Source of the DNA: Yoonia sp.
Lineage (GTDB): Bacteria; Pseudomonadota; Alphaproteobacteria; Rhodobacterales; Rhodobacteraceae
DNA length: 64,000 bases
Direction of reading: 5' to 3'
Assembly: GCA_023263855.1 (NCBI GenBank)
Contig: JALQUF010000003.1
Span: 20,657-84,656 of the forward strand
Shown here: piece after piece, positions 51,840 through 60,394 of the stretch
Position numbering within the stretch: position 1 is the first letter of the stretch
Layout of the letters: every line of letters begins with the position of its first letter
Position numbers and translations under genes: made by a program
The notes under the pieces: model-generated
What the model was told of the DNA's origin: nothing
The model's database searches: none
The model's input: the letters and a program-made list of their open reading frames with translations, nothing else

Positions 51840-52516
51840 CACCTGAAACCTTGCTCAGCTACAACCTGCCGTTATTCGACGGGTTGAAGCCCACGGATTT
51901 TGAAGGCATCGCGCTTGAGGTCAGCGAACAAAGCCTCAAGCCGTGGCAAACGATCTTCGATCAGGATGACGATTCCTACGACCTTTACTTCCTGCTTTCA
52001 GGGTCTCTTCTGGCGGTTTTCTGGACGACGGAAGGCCGTGAAATCGTCTTTTCGCGATTTCCTGTCGGGGCGTATTTCGGGGAATTGGCCGCATTCGACG
52101 GCACCCCACGGTCACTGGCCGTAGTTGCCAAGACCGACGCGCGGGTGTTGGCGATGAAACGCCAAAGCTTCCTGCAGTTGTTCAACACGCTGCCGCAGGT
52201 CAGGGAACGGATTACCCATCATCTGGTCGACCGCATCCGCACGCTGACACGACGCAATATGGAAATGACGACACTTTCGGTCGAACAACGCGTGGGGCGC
52301 TACCTGCTGCGGCTGGCCGCTGAAAATGGCAAGCTGGCACGCGGTGCTGTCATCAAGAACGCGCCGACACATGCCGAGATTGCCGGGTCGATCGGGGCCA
52401 ATCGTGAAATGGTCAGCCGCTCGATCAGCAAGCTTGCCAAACAGGGTGTGATCAAGTCCGCGCGCCAAAAGATCGAAATTCTAGACCCCGAAGGCCTCTC
52501 CGAGGGGCTCGCCTAA
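51836..52516 (+). CDS. Crp/Fnr-family transcriptional regulator
   Basis: cNMP domain (FGELAAFDGTPRSLAVVA) and HTH THAEIAGSIGANREMVSRSISKLAKQGVI; ATGA overlap with cyclase gene. Confidence 0.93.
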   Translation: MTPETLLSYNLPLFDGLKPTDFEGIALEVSEQSLKPWQTIFDQDDDSYDLYFLLSGSLLAVFWTTEGREIVFSRFPVGAYFGELAAFDGTPRSLAVVAKTDARVLAMKRQSFLQLFNTLPQVRERITHHLVDRIRTLTRRNMEMTTLSVEQRVGRYLLRLAAENGKLARGAVIKNAPTHAEIAGSIGANREMVSRSISKLAKQGVIKSARQKIEILDPEGLSEGLA

Positions 52517-52586
52517 ATTTAAACCAATTTTCATTCTTTTGGTCAAAACTGGGCCATGTTGGCAGGCTATCAGCAAGGGCGCAGTG

Positions 52587-52691
52587 ATGAAGGTGAACAA
52601 ATTGACGGGTATTTTTCGTATCTTGGGCGGCGAAGTCACTTTGATGTTGGCAGGTGGTGGCGTCGGCTTGATGTTCTTGATCTTGGGCTAA
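52587..52691 (+). CDS. Candidate 34-aa hydrophobic small protein
   Basis: MKVNKLTGIFRILGGEVTLMLAGGGVGLMFLILG*; basic N-terminus then one TM-like stretch; AAGGG 7-8 nt upstream. Confidence 0.35.
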   Translation: MKVNKLTGIFRILGGEVTLMLAGGGVGLMFLILG

Positions 52692-52816
52692 CGATCCACC
52701 GGATCGTGTTGACCAACGCTCCGGACCCCGTGATCTTGGAAAACCGCGCCAGTGGGAATTGATCCTCAGCGCCGAACGCTTAGGTGTTAAGAACAAGATC
52801 ACACAAAGGGTCATAC

Positions 52817-53818
52817 ATGTTCTTTCGTTCCGCTGCAGCACTTGCCTTTTCACTCGTCGCGGCCCCAGCAGCTGCGGTTTGTGTCGGTGACAGCTATCTT
52901 GACCGGATGACGCCGGACCAGCAGATGCAACTCTCTGCTGCCGTGGACGGCATGCCCTATGCCGAAGGGCTGATCTGGACCGCAACGAAACGCGACGCCG
53001 CAATCACCATTGTCGGCACGATGCACATCTACGATCCGCGCCTTGAAGATCTGCGCGCACAATTGAACGACACCGTTGCGACGGCTGATCTGGTGATGCT
53101 TGAAGCAACCCCCGAAGAAGAAGCCCAGCTTCAAAACCTGATCACAACCGAACCCGAGCGTTTGTTCATCGTCGACGGGCCGACCTTGCCCGAACTGGTA
53201 GACGAAGACACATGGCAGCTGATTGCAGCGGCTGCGACCGAACGGGGTATTCCATCGTTCATGGCCGCCAAAATGCAGCCTTGGTATCTGTCACTTACCC
53301 TTGGCATTCCATCCTGCGCGATGACCGACATGATGGCAGGCGTCCGCGGGCTTGATCACATGATCATCCAAGATGCCGAAGCCGCAGGCGTGCCAATGCA
53401 GGCGGTTGAACCCTACACCACGCTCTTTGATCTGTTCAAAGATGACAGCTTTGAAGAACAGGTCGATATGCTGCGCGTCAGTATGCTGGTCCCTGAACTG
53501 CAAGAACAAATGTTCGTAGCAATGCTTGACCACTACTTTGCCGAAGATGTCGGGCGTTTGTGGGAAATGTCGCGGATCGCGCTGTCAGACGTGCCCGATC
53601 TGGATCAAGCTGAAGCAAATGCAATGTTTATTGATATGGAAGAATCCCTGCTGAACACCCGCAACAGAAACTGGATTCCCGTCATTACCCAAGCATCTGC
53701 AGCCCACGATGATATTGTCGTGGCCGTCGGCGCCGCCCACCTGATTGGAACAGAAGGCATCCTGCGCCTGCTGGAAAACGAAGGCTGGACAATCACGCGC
53801 GGTATTGCTGCCGAATAA
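52817..53818 (+). CDS. TraB/GumN-family protein
   Basis: Signal peptide; IVGTMHIYDPR and late VAVGAAHLIGTEGILRLLENEGW motifs. Confidence 0.9.
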   Translation: MFFRSAAALAFSLVAAPAAAVCVGDSYLDRMTPDQQMQLSAAVDGMPYAEGLIWTATKRDAAITIVGTMHIYDPRLEDLRAQLNDTVATADLVMLEATPEEEAQLQNLITTEPERLFIVDGPTLPELVDEDTWQLIAAAATERGIPSFMAAKMQPWYLSLTLGIPSCAMTDMMAGVRGLDHMIIQDAEAAGVPMQAVEPYTTLFDLFKDDSFEEQVDMLRVSMLVPELQEQMFVAMLDHYFAEDVGRLWEMSRIALSDVPDLDQAEANAMFIDMEESLLNTRNRNWIPVITQASAAHDDIVVAVGAAHLIGTEGILRLLENEGWTITRGIAAE

Positions 53819-53870
53819 AGGGGCTTTAAACGCCGCTTACCCCATACTATTGGCCGCGATACGCACCGCC

Positions 53871-54521
53871 TTATACGTCGCTATAATCTGCCAGCCCCTG
53901 ACGCCCCGCATCGGTCAGATCATAAACACCACGCGACACGCGGCAGAACCAGCCATAGTGATCTGCGGCCATGATCCGCGTGGCTTGCGGCACCTCGGCC
54001 CAGTCTTTGACCTTGGCCCCCTTTGATGGCCCATGTACAGCCAGAAACCGCGCACAGCGCAACGCATCCTGACGGTAGCCCGTAACAAGCCCGTGCCGTG
54101 TCGCGCCACCATCGTTGGGATCACCTTGCAGACGCTCGAATGCGCGCAAAAGCCGGGTCTTTTTCTTTTTGGATTGCCGTGCTGCATATGGCCCCGGATC
54201 GGCCAGAACCTCGACATAACCGTCACGCAAACGCACCGTCATCACACCCAGACCTGCGCGGCGGGCAAGTTTGACGTTGGCTTTCAGCGCCTTTGTCTTG
54301 CCGCCCGCAGGCACCGCCAGATACACATGATCCGTCGTCAAAAGCCGCTCAACGCCTTGATGAAACAGCGCCAGCGAAAAGCCCAACTTCAGTTCGACCA
54401 CCACCAGATCATCATCGCGGCGGCCCACAACATCTGCCGCACCAACCTCACCTTTTACATCATAGCCCTGCCTTTGCAGGTAAGCTTTGATCGGGGGGTA
54501 TAAATCGGCCTCGCGCGGCAT
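53871..54521 (-). CDS. DUF2161-type protein with PD-(D/E)XK-like core
   Basis: AADVVGRRDDDLVVVELKLGF (D-Xn-ExK) and C-terminal winged-helix-like region. Confidence 0.8.
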   Translation of the reverse strand: MPREADLYPPIKAYLQRQGYDVKGEVGAADVVGRRDDDLVVVELKLGFSLALFHQGVERLLTTDHVYLAVPAGGKTKALKANVKLARRAGLGVMTVRLRDGYVEVLADPGPYAARQSKKKKTRLLRAFERLQGDPNDGGATRHGLVTGYRQDALRCARFLAVHGPSKGAKVKDWAEVPQATRIMAADHYGWFCRVSRGVYDLTDAGRQGLADYSDV

Positions 54522-54615
54522 CGGCTCTCCTTTTGCGTCAGCCAAATCCAAAATCTGCGCGCTGGCAAGCCCTACCACCTTGCGCACCAGATCTCATCGC
54601 ACAGGTACCGCTGTG

Positions 54616-54653
54616 CTGTCACCCTTGGCCAAACGAACACGATGGGGTGACAG
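54616..54653. promoter_or_regulatory. Inverted repeat in divergent DUF2161/ppaC promoter region
   Basis: CTGTCACCC-N20-GGGTGACAG; right arm overlaps a GTGACA -35-like hexamer, 17 nt before TATATA at 54670-54675. Confidence 0.5.
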
Positions 54654-54710
54654 TCAGAACGCACACTTCTATATACAGGCCAACCCTTGCTCCGATTGAA
54701 AGTGATGCAC

Positions 54711-55628
54711 ATGACAACGCTCGTATTTGGCCACAAATCCCCCGACACCGACAGCACCGGTTCACCCCTGATCTGGGAATGGTTCCTGAACCACACCGGA
54801 ATTGACACAAAAGCGGTCTTGCTGGGTGAACCCAACACCGAAGCGGCCTTTGTCGCCAAGCGTTGGGATTTTGAACTGCCCGACATTATCGCCGACGTTG
54901 AAGATGACCAGTCCTGCGTGATCGTCGATACAAACAACCCGGCCGAATTGCCCGCCAATATCAACAACGCCGATGTGCTGGCGATCATCGACCACCACAA
55001 GCTGGCGGGCGGGTTAGAGACGAAAAACCCCATCAATATCACGGTCCGTCCATTGGCCTGCACCGCAACGATCATGCATCAAATGATGGGCGATCATGCC
55101 GCGGAAATGCCGCAGGGCGTGAAAGGCCTGATGCTGTCATGCATCCTGTCCGACACGCTTGCTTTCCGCTCGCCCACCACAACCGAGATCGACAAAGATC
55201 TGGCCGAAGCGCTTGCCAAAGATCTGGACATTGATATCGAAACCTATGCAAGCGAGATGTTCGCAGCGAAATCCGACGTATCCGCATTCTCGGACGCTGA
55301 ATTGCTACGCATGGACAGCAAGGAATACGCAGTCGATGGCAAGAAATTCCGTGTCTCTGTGCTGGAAACCACCGCACCGCAGATCGTGTTGGACCGCAAG
55401 GCATCCTTGATGGAAACCATGCCAACAGTCGCCAAAGAAGATGGCGTGGATGAGGTGCTGCTGTTTGTTGTGGATATCATCAAGGAAGAAGCCACCATGC
55501 TGATCCCGAATGATATGGTGAAAACAGTCGCTGAAAAGTCTTTCGATGCGACGGTCGAAGGCGACAGTGTCGTTCTGCCCGGCGTGATGAGCCGGAAAAA
55601 GCAGATCATCCCCGCACTGAAGGTCTGA
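54711..55628 (+). CDS. ppaC: Manganese-dependent inorganic pyrophosphatase (family II)
   Basis: VFGHKSPDTDSTGSPL, VDTNNPAEL, IIDHHKLAGG, C-terminal DHHA2-like MSRKKQIIPAL. Confidence 0.95.
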   Translation: MTTLVFGHKSPDTDSTGSPLIWEWFLNHTGIDTKAVLLGEPNTEAAFVAKRWDFELPDIIADVEDDQSCVIVDTNNPAELPANINNADVLAIIDHHKLAGGLETKNPINITVRPLACTATIMHQMMGDHAAEMPQGVKGLMLSCILSDTLAFRSPTTTEIDKDLAEALAKDLDIDIETYASEMFAAKSDVSAFSDAELLRMDSKEYAVDGKKFRVSVLETTAPQIVLDRKASLMETMPTVAKEDGVDEVLLFVVDIIKEEATMLIPNDMVKTVAEKSFDATVEGDSVVLPGVMSRKKQIIPALKV

Positions 55629-55630
55629 CA

Positions 55631-55664
55631 CTGTACGTACAGCTTCTGTACAGGTTCTGTACGC
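55631..55664 (+). promoter_or_regulatory. GTAC iteron, second copy (opposite orientation to 941-974)
   Basis: ctGTACGTACagcttctGTACaggttctGTACgc; 28 nt before ATG at 55692. Confidence 0.6.
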
Positions 55665-55691
55665 AAAACACACATCCCGAAAGGCGCCGCC

Positions 55692-56567
55692 ATGACCCGG
55701 ATTATTAATCACTTTGCTGACATCTCGGGTCAGTACGACGCGGCATTCGTGGACCTTTGGGGCTGCATGCACAACGGGATTGAGGCTTTGCCTGATGCTG
55801 TCGCGGCGATGCAGACATACCGCGCGGCGGGCGGGATTGTGGTGCTTGTCACCAACTCGCCCCGCCCGTGGGATTCGGTAGCCCGCCAGATCAACGGTTT
55901 TGGTGTTCCGGACGATGCATGGGACGCCATTGCCACCTCGGGCGACAGCGCCCGCGCGGCAATGTTTCGCGGGATCGTCGGCGAAAAAATCTGGTTCATG
56001 GGGGAAAGCCCCCGCGACGATGACTTCTTCAAGCCGTTGAAAATCATCGATGATCCGGTGAACATCCAAAAAGTGCCACTGGACGAAGCCGAAGGCATCG
56101 TGTGCTGCGGCCCCTTTGACCCGCTCGCTGATGTGGCCGTGAACCGCCCCGAGTTTCTCTATGCGAAAACCAAAGGGCTAAAGCTCCTTTGCGCCAATCC
56201 TGACATCATCGTCGACCGGGGTGAGGTGCGCGAATGGTGCGCCGGTGCACTGGCCGCACTCTATACCGAAATGGGTGGCGAAAGCCTCTATTTCGGCAAA
56301 CCCCACCCCCCGATCTACGACCTTGCACGCCGCAGGCTCGGCGCATTAACCAATGCGCCATCTGATCCGCGTATTGTAGCGATTGGCGATGGTATCGGCA
56401 CCGATATTCTGGGGGGCATGCAAGAAGACATCGATACGCTGTTCATATCAGGCGGTTTGGCCGCACAAGAAACCAAAACAGACCGCGACCCCGATACTGA
56501 TGCCCTGACAGCCTATTTGGACGCCGAAAAGATGAGCGCGACCTACACAATCGGGCAACTGCGGTAG
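55692..56567 (+). CDS. TIGR01459-type HAD-superfamily hydrolase
   Basis: DAAFVDLWGCMHNG, LVTNSPRP, YFGKPHPPIYDLA, AIGDGIGTDILGG. Confidence 0.92.
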   Translation: MTRIINHFADISGQYDAAFVDLWGCMHNGIEALPDAVAAMQTYRAAGGIVVLVTNSPRPWDSVARQINGFGVPDDAWDAIATSGDSARAAMFRGIVGEKIWFMGESPRDDDFFKPLKIIDDPVNIQKVPLDEAEGIVCCGPFDPLADVAVNRPEFLYAKTKGLKLLCANPDIIVDRGEVREWCAGALAALYTEMGGESLYFGKPHPPIYDLARRRLGALTNAPSDPRIVAIGDGIGTDILGGMQEDIDTLFISGGLAAQETKTDRDPDTDALTAYLDAEKMSATYTIGQLR

Positions 56568-56657
56568 AGGAATCACTTGATCTTTCTGCATCCGCGAAGT
56601 AATAAAATTTCAATATCTACATGATACCGGAATTTTTGTTACCTAATGGAGCCTGAA

Positions 56658-57101
56658 ATGTTGGATAACGCCCCCCGCGGAACGATCTGCATCGAAGATA
56701 TTGAAATCGGCATGACCCGGTCGCTCCGCAAGGTGATTACCGATCGTGACATTGAAATGTTTTCCGAAGTCTCCACCGACCGCAACCCGGTGCATCTGGA
56801 CGAAGACTATGCACAAGACACGATCTTTGGCGGGCGCATTGCACACGGCATGCTGACCGCCGGTCTGGTCAGTGCCGTGATTGGCGAACAGCTTCCCGGC
56901 CATGGTACCGTTTATCTGGGGCAAAACCTGAAATTCCTGGCACCTGTGCGCCCCGGCGACATGGTTCTGGCAGAAGTTGAAGTAACCGATATCGACCACT
57001 CAAAACGCCGCGTGACGATGAACACACGGTGTCTGGTGAACGACAAAAAAGTACTGGTTGGCGACGCCACCGTACTCGCCCCTTCACGGAAATTCGACTA
57101 G
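56658..57101 (+). CDS. MaoC-family dehydratase (hotdog fold)
   Basis: FSEVSTDRNPVHLDEDYAQDTIFGGRIAHGMLTAGL. Confidence 0.92.
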   Translation: MLDNAPRGTICIEDIEIGMTRSLRKVITDRDIEMFSEVSTDRNPVHLDEDYAQDTIFGGRIAHGMLTAGLVSAVIGEQLPGHGTVYLGQNLKFLAPVRPGDMVLAEVEVTDIDHSKRRVTMNTRCLVNDKKVLVGDATVLAPSRKFD

Positions 57102-57157
57102 CGCTTATCACGCGTCCCGCGTTCTGAGCGCAGAAGCCCGCAAGGGCTGATAAGCGG
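57101..57157 (+). other. Compact cloverleaf-capable inverted-repeat element
   Basis: CGCTTATCA/TGATAAGCG outer 9-bp arms enclosing CGCG-tcc-CGCG, TTCTG-agcg-CAGAA and AGCCC-gcaa-GGGCT. Confidence 0.55.
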
Positions 57158-57194
57158 CGCTTGCACGGCCTTGCAGCGTCGGCTACCCAAAGCC

Positions 57195-58136
57195 ATGCAC
57201 ATCATTCGAGACACCGTTTACATTGACCCTGCCGATCGCGGCGCAGCCGCAGCGATCGGGAACTTTGATGGTGTGCACATCGGCCATCAAGCCGTCATCG
57301 ACCTGACGCGCAAAGCGGCAGAAGCCGCAAATGCCCCGTTGGGCATCATGACATTTGAACCGCACCCGCGTAGTTATTTCTCGCGCGACACGACACCTTT
57401 CCGCCTGATGAATGCCGAGGCCCGCGCAAACCGGCTGGCCAAGCTTGGCGTGGAAAAGCTTTATGAGGTGCCGTTCAACGATAGCCTCGCCCAACTCACA
57501 CCGCGCGCATTTGCCCAAACGATTATTTCCGATCAACTGGGGCTGCGACATGTCGTTGTCGGCGCTGATTTCTGCTTTGGGAAAGACCGCGCTGGAACAG
57601 TCGCGGATCTCAAAGCATTTGGTGCTGAAATGGGGTTCGGTGTCACTATCGCACCCATTGTGGCCATCGGCCGCGCCAATGTGTCATCAACCGCGATCCG
57701 CCAGGCCCTGACCGACGGAAAACCCCGCGATGCCGCAGCGATGCTGGGCCACTGGCACCGCATCGAAGGCGAGGTAATCCGCGGCGACCAGCGGGGGCGT
57801 GATCTGGGATATCCGACCGCCAACATGTCAATCACTGGCCTGCATCCGCCAAAGTTCGGCGTCTATGCTGTGAAAGTCGACGTGCTGGATGGCCCGCACA
57901 AAGGCAGCTATGATGGTGCCGCGTCGATCGGTGTACGCCCGATGTTTGGCGAAAACATTCCCAATTGCGAAACGTTCATCTTTGACTTCAAAGGCGATCT
58001 TTATGGGGCCACCCTCTCGGTTGCCTTGATCGACTTCCTGCGCCCCGAATTGAAATTCGACGGGCTGGATGGGCTCATTACGCAAATGGACGCCGACTGC
58101 GCAACCGCCCGAAAGATTCTTGCTGATGTCCGCTGA
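57195..58136 (+). CDS. ribF: Bifunctional riboflavin kinase/FAD synthetase
   Basis: AIGNFDGVHIGHQAVI, FCFGKDRAGTVADL, GDQRGRDLGYPTANM. Confidence 0.96.
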   Translation: MHIIRDTVYIDPADRGAAAAIGNFDGVHIGHQAVIDLTRKAAEAANAPLGIMTFEPHPRSYFSRDTTPFRLMNAEARANRLAKLGVEKLYEVPFNDSLAQLTPRAFAQTIISDQLGLRHVVVGADFCFGKDRAGTVADLKAFGAEMGFGVTIAPIVAIGRANVSSTAIRQALTDGKPRDAAAMLGHWHRIEGEVIRGDQRGRDLGYPTANMSITGLHPPKFGVYAVKVDVLDGPHKGSYDGAASIGVRPMFGENIPNCETFIFDFKGDLYGATLSVALIDFLRPELKFDGLDGLITQMDADCATARKILADVR

Positions 58137-58593
58137 AATTCCACGCGATGATCTGGCGCCACGGTTTTGGGAAACCAAGCCAATGGCGCAACTGAACAAA
58201 CAAGAGTGGGAAGCGCTCTGTGATGGCTGCGGAAAATGCTGCCTGAACAAGCTGGAGGACGAAGACGGCACCGTCGCCCTGACGCGTATCGCCTGCCGGT
58301 TGCTTGATGGCGAAAGCTGCCTGTGCAGCAACTACACCAACCGCCACCAGTTCGTGCCCGAATGTATCGTGCTGACACCCAAAACCATTGTCGACAATCT
58401 GTACTGGCTACCCATGACTTGCGGCTACCGTTTGGTCCATGAAGGCCGCCCGCTGTATGACTGGCACCCGCTGATCTCCGGCGACCCGGCATCCGTGCAT
58501 GAGGCGGGCGTATCAGTCAAAGGCCTGACAATCCCGGAAATGAACGTCGATGAAGACGATTGGGATGACCATATAATCGAGGAGCCCCTTTAG
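58126..58593 (+). CDS. YcgN-family cysteine cluster protein
   Basis: CDGCGKCCLNK, CRLLDGESCLCSNY, CGYRLVHEGRPLYDWHPL. Confidence 0.93.
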   Translation: MSAEIPRDDLAPRFWETKPMAQLNKQEWEALCDGCGKCCLNKLEDEDGTVALTRIACRLLDGESCLCSNYTNRHQFVPECIVLTPKTIVDNLYWLPMTCGYRLVHEGRPLYDWHPLISGDPASVHEAGVSVKGLTIPEMNVDEDDWDDHIIEEPL

Positions 58594-59640
58594 ATGTTTT
58601 TCGCCTCAGACAACGCGGGCCCCGCCCATCCAAAAGTCATGGACGCCTTGGTCGCTGCCAATCAGGGTTATGCCATGGGCTATGGCGCCGATCCTATCAT
58701 GGACGAGGTGCGCGCACAGATCCGCGATGTTTTTGAGGCACCAGAAGCCGCTGTCTACCTGATCATCAATGGGACAGCGGCGAACTCTGTCTTGCTCGCC
58801 ACTATGACAAAGCCGTGGGAAACGATCTTTTGCACGGAATGTGCCCATATCCATGAAGACGAATGTAACGCGCCAGAGTTCTTTACGAGCGCCAAGCTCA
58901 CTCTCGTACCTACCGCAGACGGCAAGATGACAGCAGATGCCTTGCGCCAGAAAATTCTCGGTGAAGAAAACCGGGGCGTGCATGGCCCGCAGCGCGGGCC
59001 GCTGTCGATTACGCAAGTGACGGAAAAGGGAACGATCTACACATTGGATGAAATCCGCGCGCTGACCGCAACCGCGCAAGAGTTCGGTATGCAATCCCAC
59101 CTGGACGGCGCCCGTTTCGCCAATGCGATGGTGGCGCTGGATTGCTCTGCTGCGGATATGACGTGGAAAGCAGGCATTGATACCGTCAGCTTTGGCGGCA
59201 CAAAGAACGGTGCACTGGGGGTTGAGGCCTGTGTGATTTTCAACCCCGAAACCGCATGGGAATTTGAACTGCGCCGCAAGCGCGGCGGGCACCTGTTGTC
59301 CAAACACCGCTATCTGTCGGCACAGATGCAGGCCTATCTGGCCGACGGGTTGTGGCTGGATATGGCGCAAGCAGCGAACGCGCGTTGCGCGCAATTGGCG
59401 AAAGGACTGCGCAAACACACCGCCGTTGAAATGCTGTTCGCGCCACAGGCCAATATGATCTTTTTCCAGATGCCCCGCGCAGAACACAAGCGGATGCTGG
59501 ATGCAGGCGCAGTCTATTATGTGATGAATGGCGATCCCGAAACGGGTGATCCTGACGCACCGCTGGTCGGGCGTTTGGTCTGCGACTGGTCAATGACAGA
59601 AGCCGGCGTTAGCCAGTTTCTTGATCTGCTGCACGGATAA
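58594..59640 (+). CDS. Low-specificity L-threonine aldolase (beta-eliminating lyase family)
   Basis: HIHEDECNAPEFF, SHLDGARFANAMVAL, FGGTKNGALGVEACVIF. Confidence 0.94.
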   Translation: MFFASDNAGPAHPKVMDALVAANQGYAMGYGADPIMDEVRAQIRDVFEAPEAAVYLIINGTAANSVLLATMTKPWETIFCTECAHIHEDECNAPEFFTSAKLTLVPTADGKMTADALRQKILGEENRGVHGPQRGPLSITQVTEKGTIYTLDEIRALTATAQEFGMQSHLDGARFANAMVALDCSAADMTWKAGIDTVSFGGTKNGALGVEACVIFNPETAWEFELRRKRGGHLLSKHRYLSAQMQAYLADGLWLDMAQAANARCAQLAKGLRKHTAVEMLFAPQANMIFFQMPRAEHKRMLDAGAVYYVMNGDPETGDPDAPLVGRLVCDWSMTEAGVSQFLDLLHG

Positions 59641-60394
59641 TTACTGCAACATCATCGGAATGGGTCGTTGCCACCATGTGCCCCGCGCCGACAACAACGT
59701 GATCTGTCGCGCCCGAAATGCGCTGTTGTAGCACATCATGAATGGCCTTGATGACCGGTTGCGTTTCCGCCCCGCGGATCAGGGTCACAGGCATATCCAA
59801 AGCGGCAAGGCGTACGGCCGATGTTATCCCGGCTGCGTCCTCTTCGATGGCCGCCGCCCCCGCGACAATCAGGTGGATGCGGCGGGTCAGCTTTGCTTGC
59901 AGGCGCGCGGGCATGTCAGCCCAGGGCGTCGCCCCCCACAGGTCATTGAATATCGCGGCTGCGCGCGTTTCTTCACCCATCAGCATCGCGCCGACAAAGG
60001 GGCGAAAGTCACGTGCATGCTGCGCATGTTCGGGGGTGCCCTTGGCAGCCGCAAAATAGACCGGTTCAATCAGGGTCAAACGGCTGACCAGATGCGGTTG
60101 CGCGACCGCCAAACGCAAGGCGGCTGTAGCCCCAAAGGAATGGCCAATCACATGCGTCGGCCCTTCACAGCACGCGGCGGCAGCATCGACGACAAGCGTC
60201 TGAAAATCATGTTTGCTGTCCCAATCATCGCTGCGCCCGTGGCCCGGCATATCAAACAACGTGACCTGCCCACCGATGGCATGGGCCAAGGGTAACATAG
60301 AGTCATGGTTGGACAAAGCACAGTGGATCATCACAGCGGGCGCACCGGTCCCCACCGTGACTGCATGCACGTGATGCCCAGAGATGTCAGGCAC
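59609..60394 (-). CDS. Alpha/beta hydrolase
   Basis: FDMPGHGRSDDW, VIGHSFGATAALRLA nucleophile elbow. Confidence 0.92.
   Translation of the reverse strand: MPDISGHHVHAVTVGTGAPAVMIHCALSNHDSMLPLAHAIGGQVTLFDMPGHGRSDDWDSKHDFQTLVVDAAAACCEGPTHVIGHSFGATAALRLAVAQPHLVSRLTLIEPVYFAAAKGTPEHAQHARDFRPFVGAMLMGEETRAAAIFNDLWGATPWADMPARLQAKLTRRIHLIVAGAAAIEEDAAGITSAVRLAALDMPVTLIRGAETQPVIKAIHDVLQQRISGATDHVVVGAGHMVATTHSDDVAVIIRAADQETG

Noticed and set aside
57101-57157. tRNA or tRNA-like gene
   Set aside because: Cloverleaf-like pairing but only ~55 nt, no TTCGA or D-loop consensus, no acceptor-stem geometry and no CCA region.
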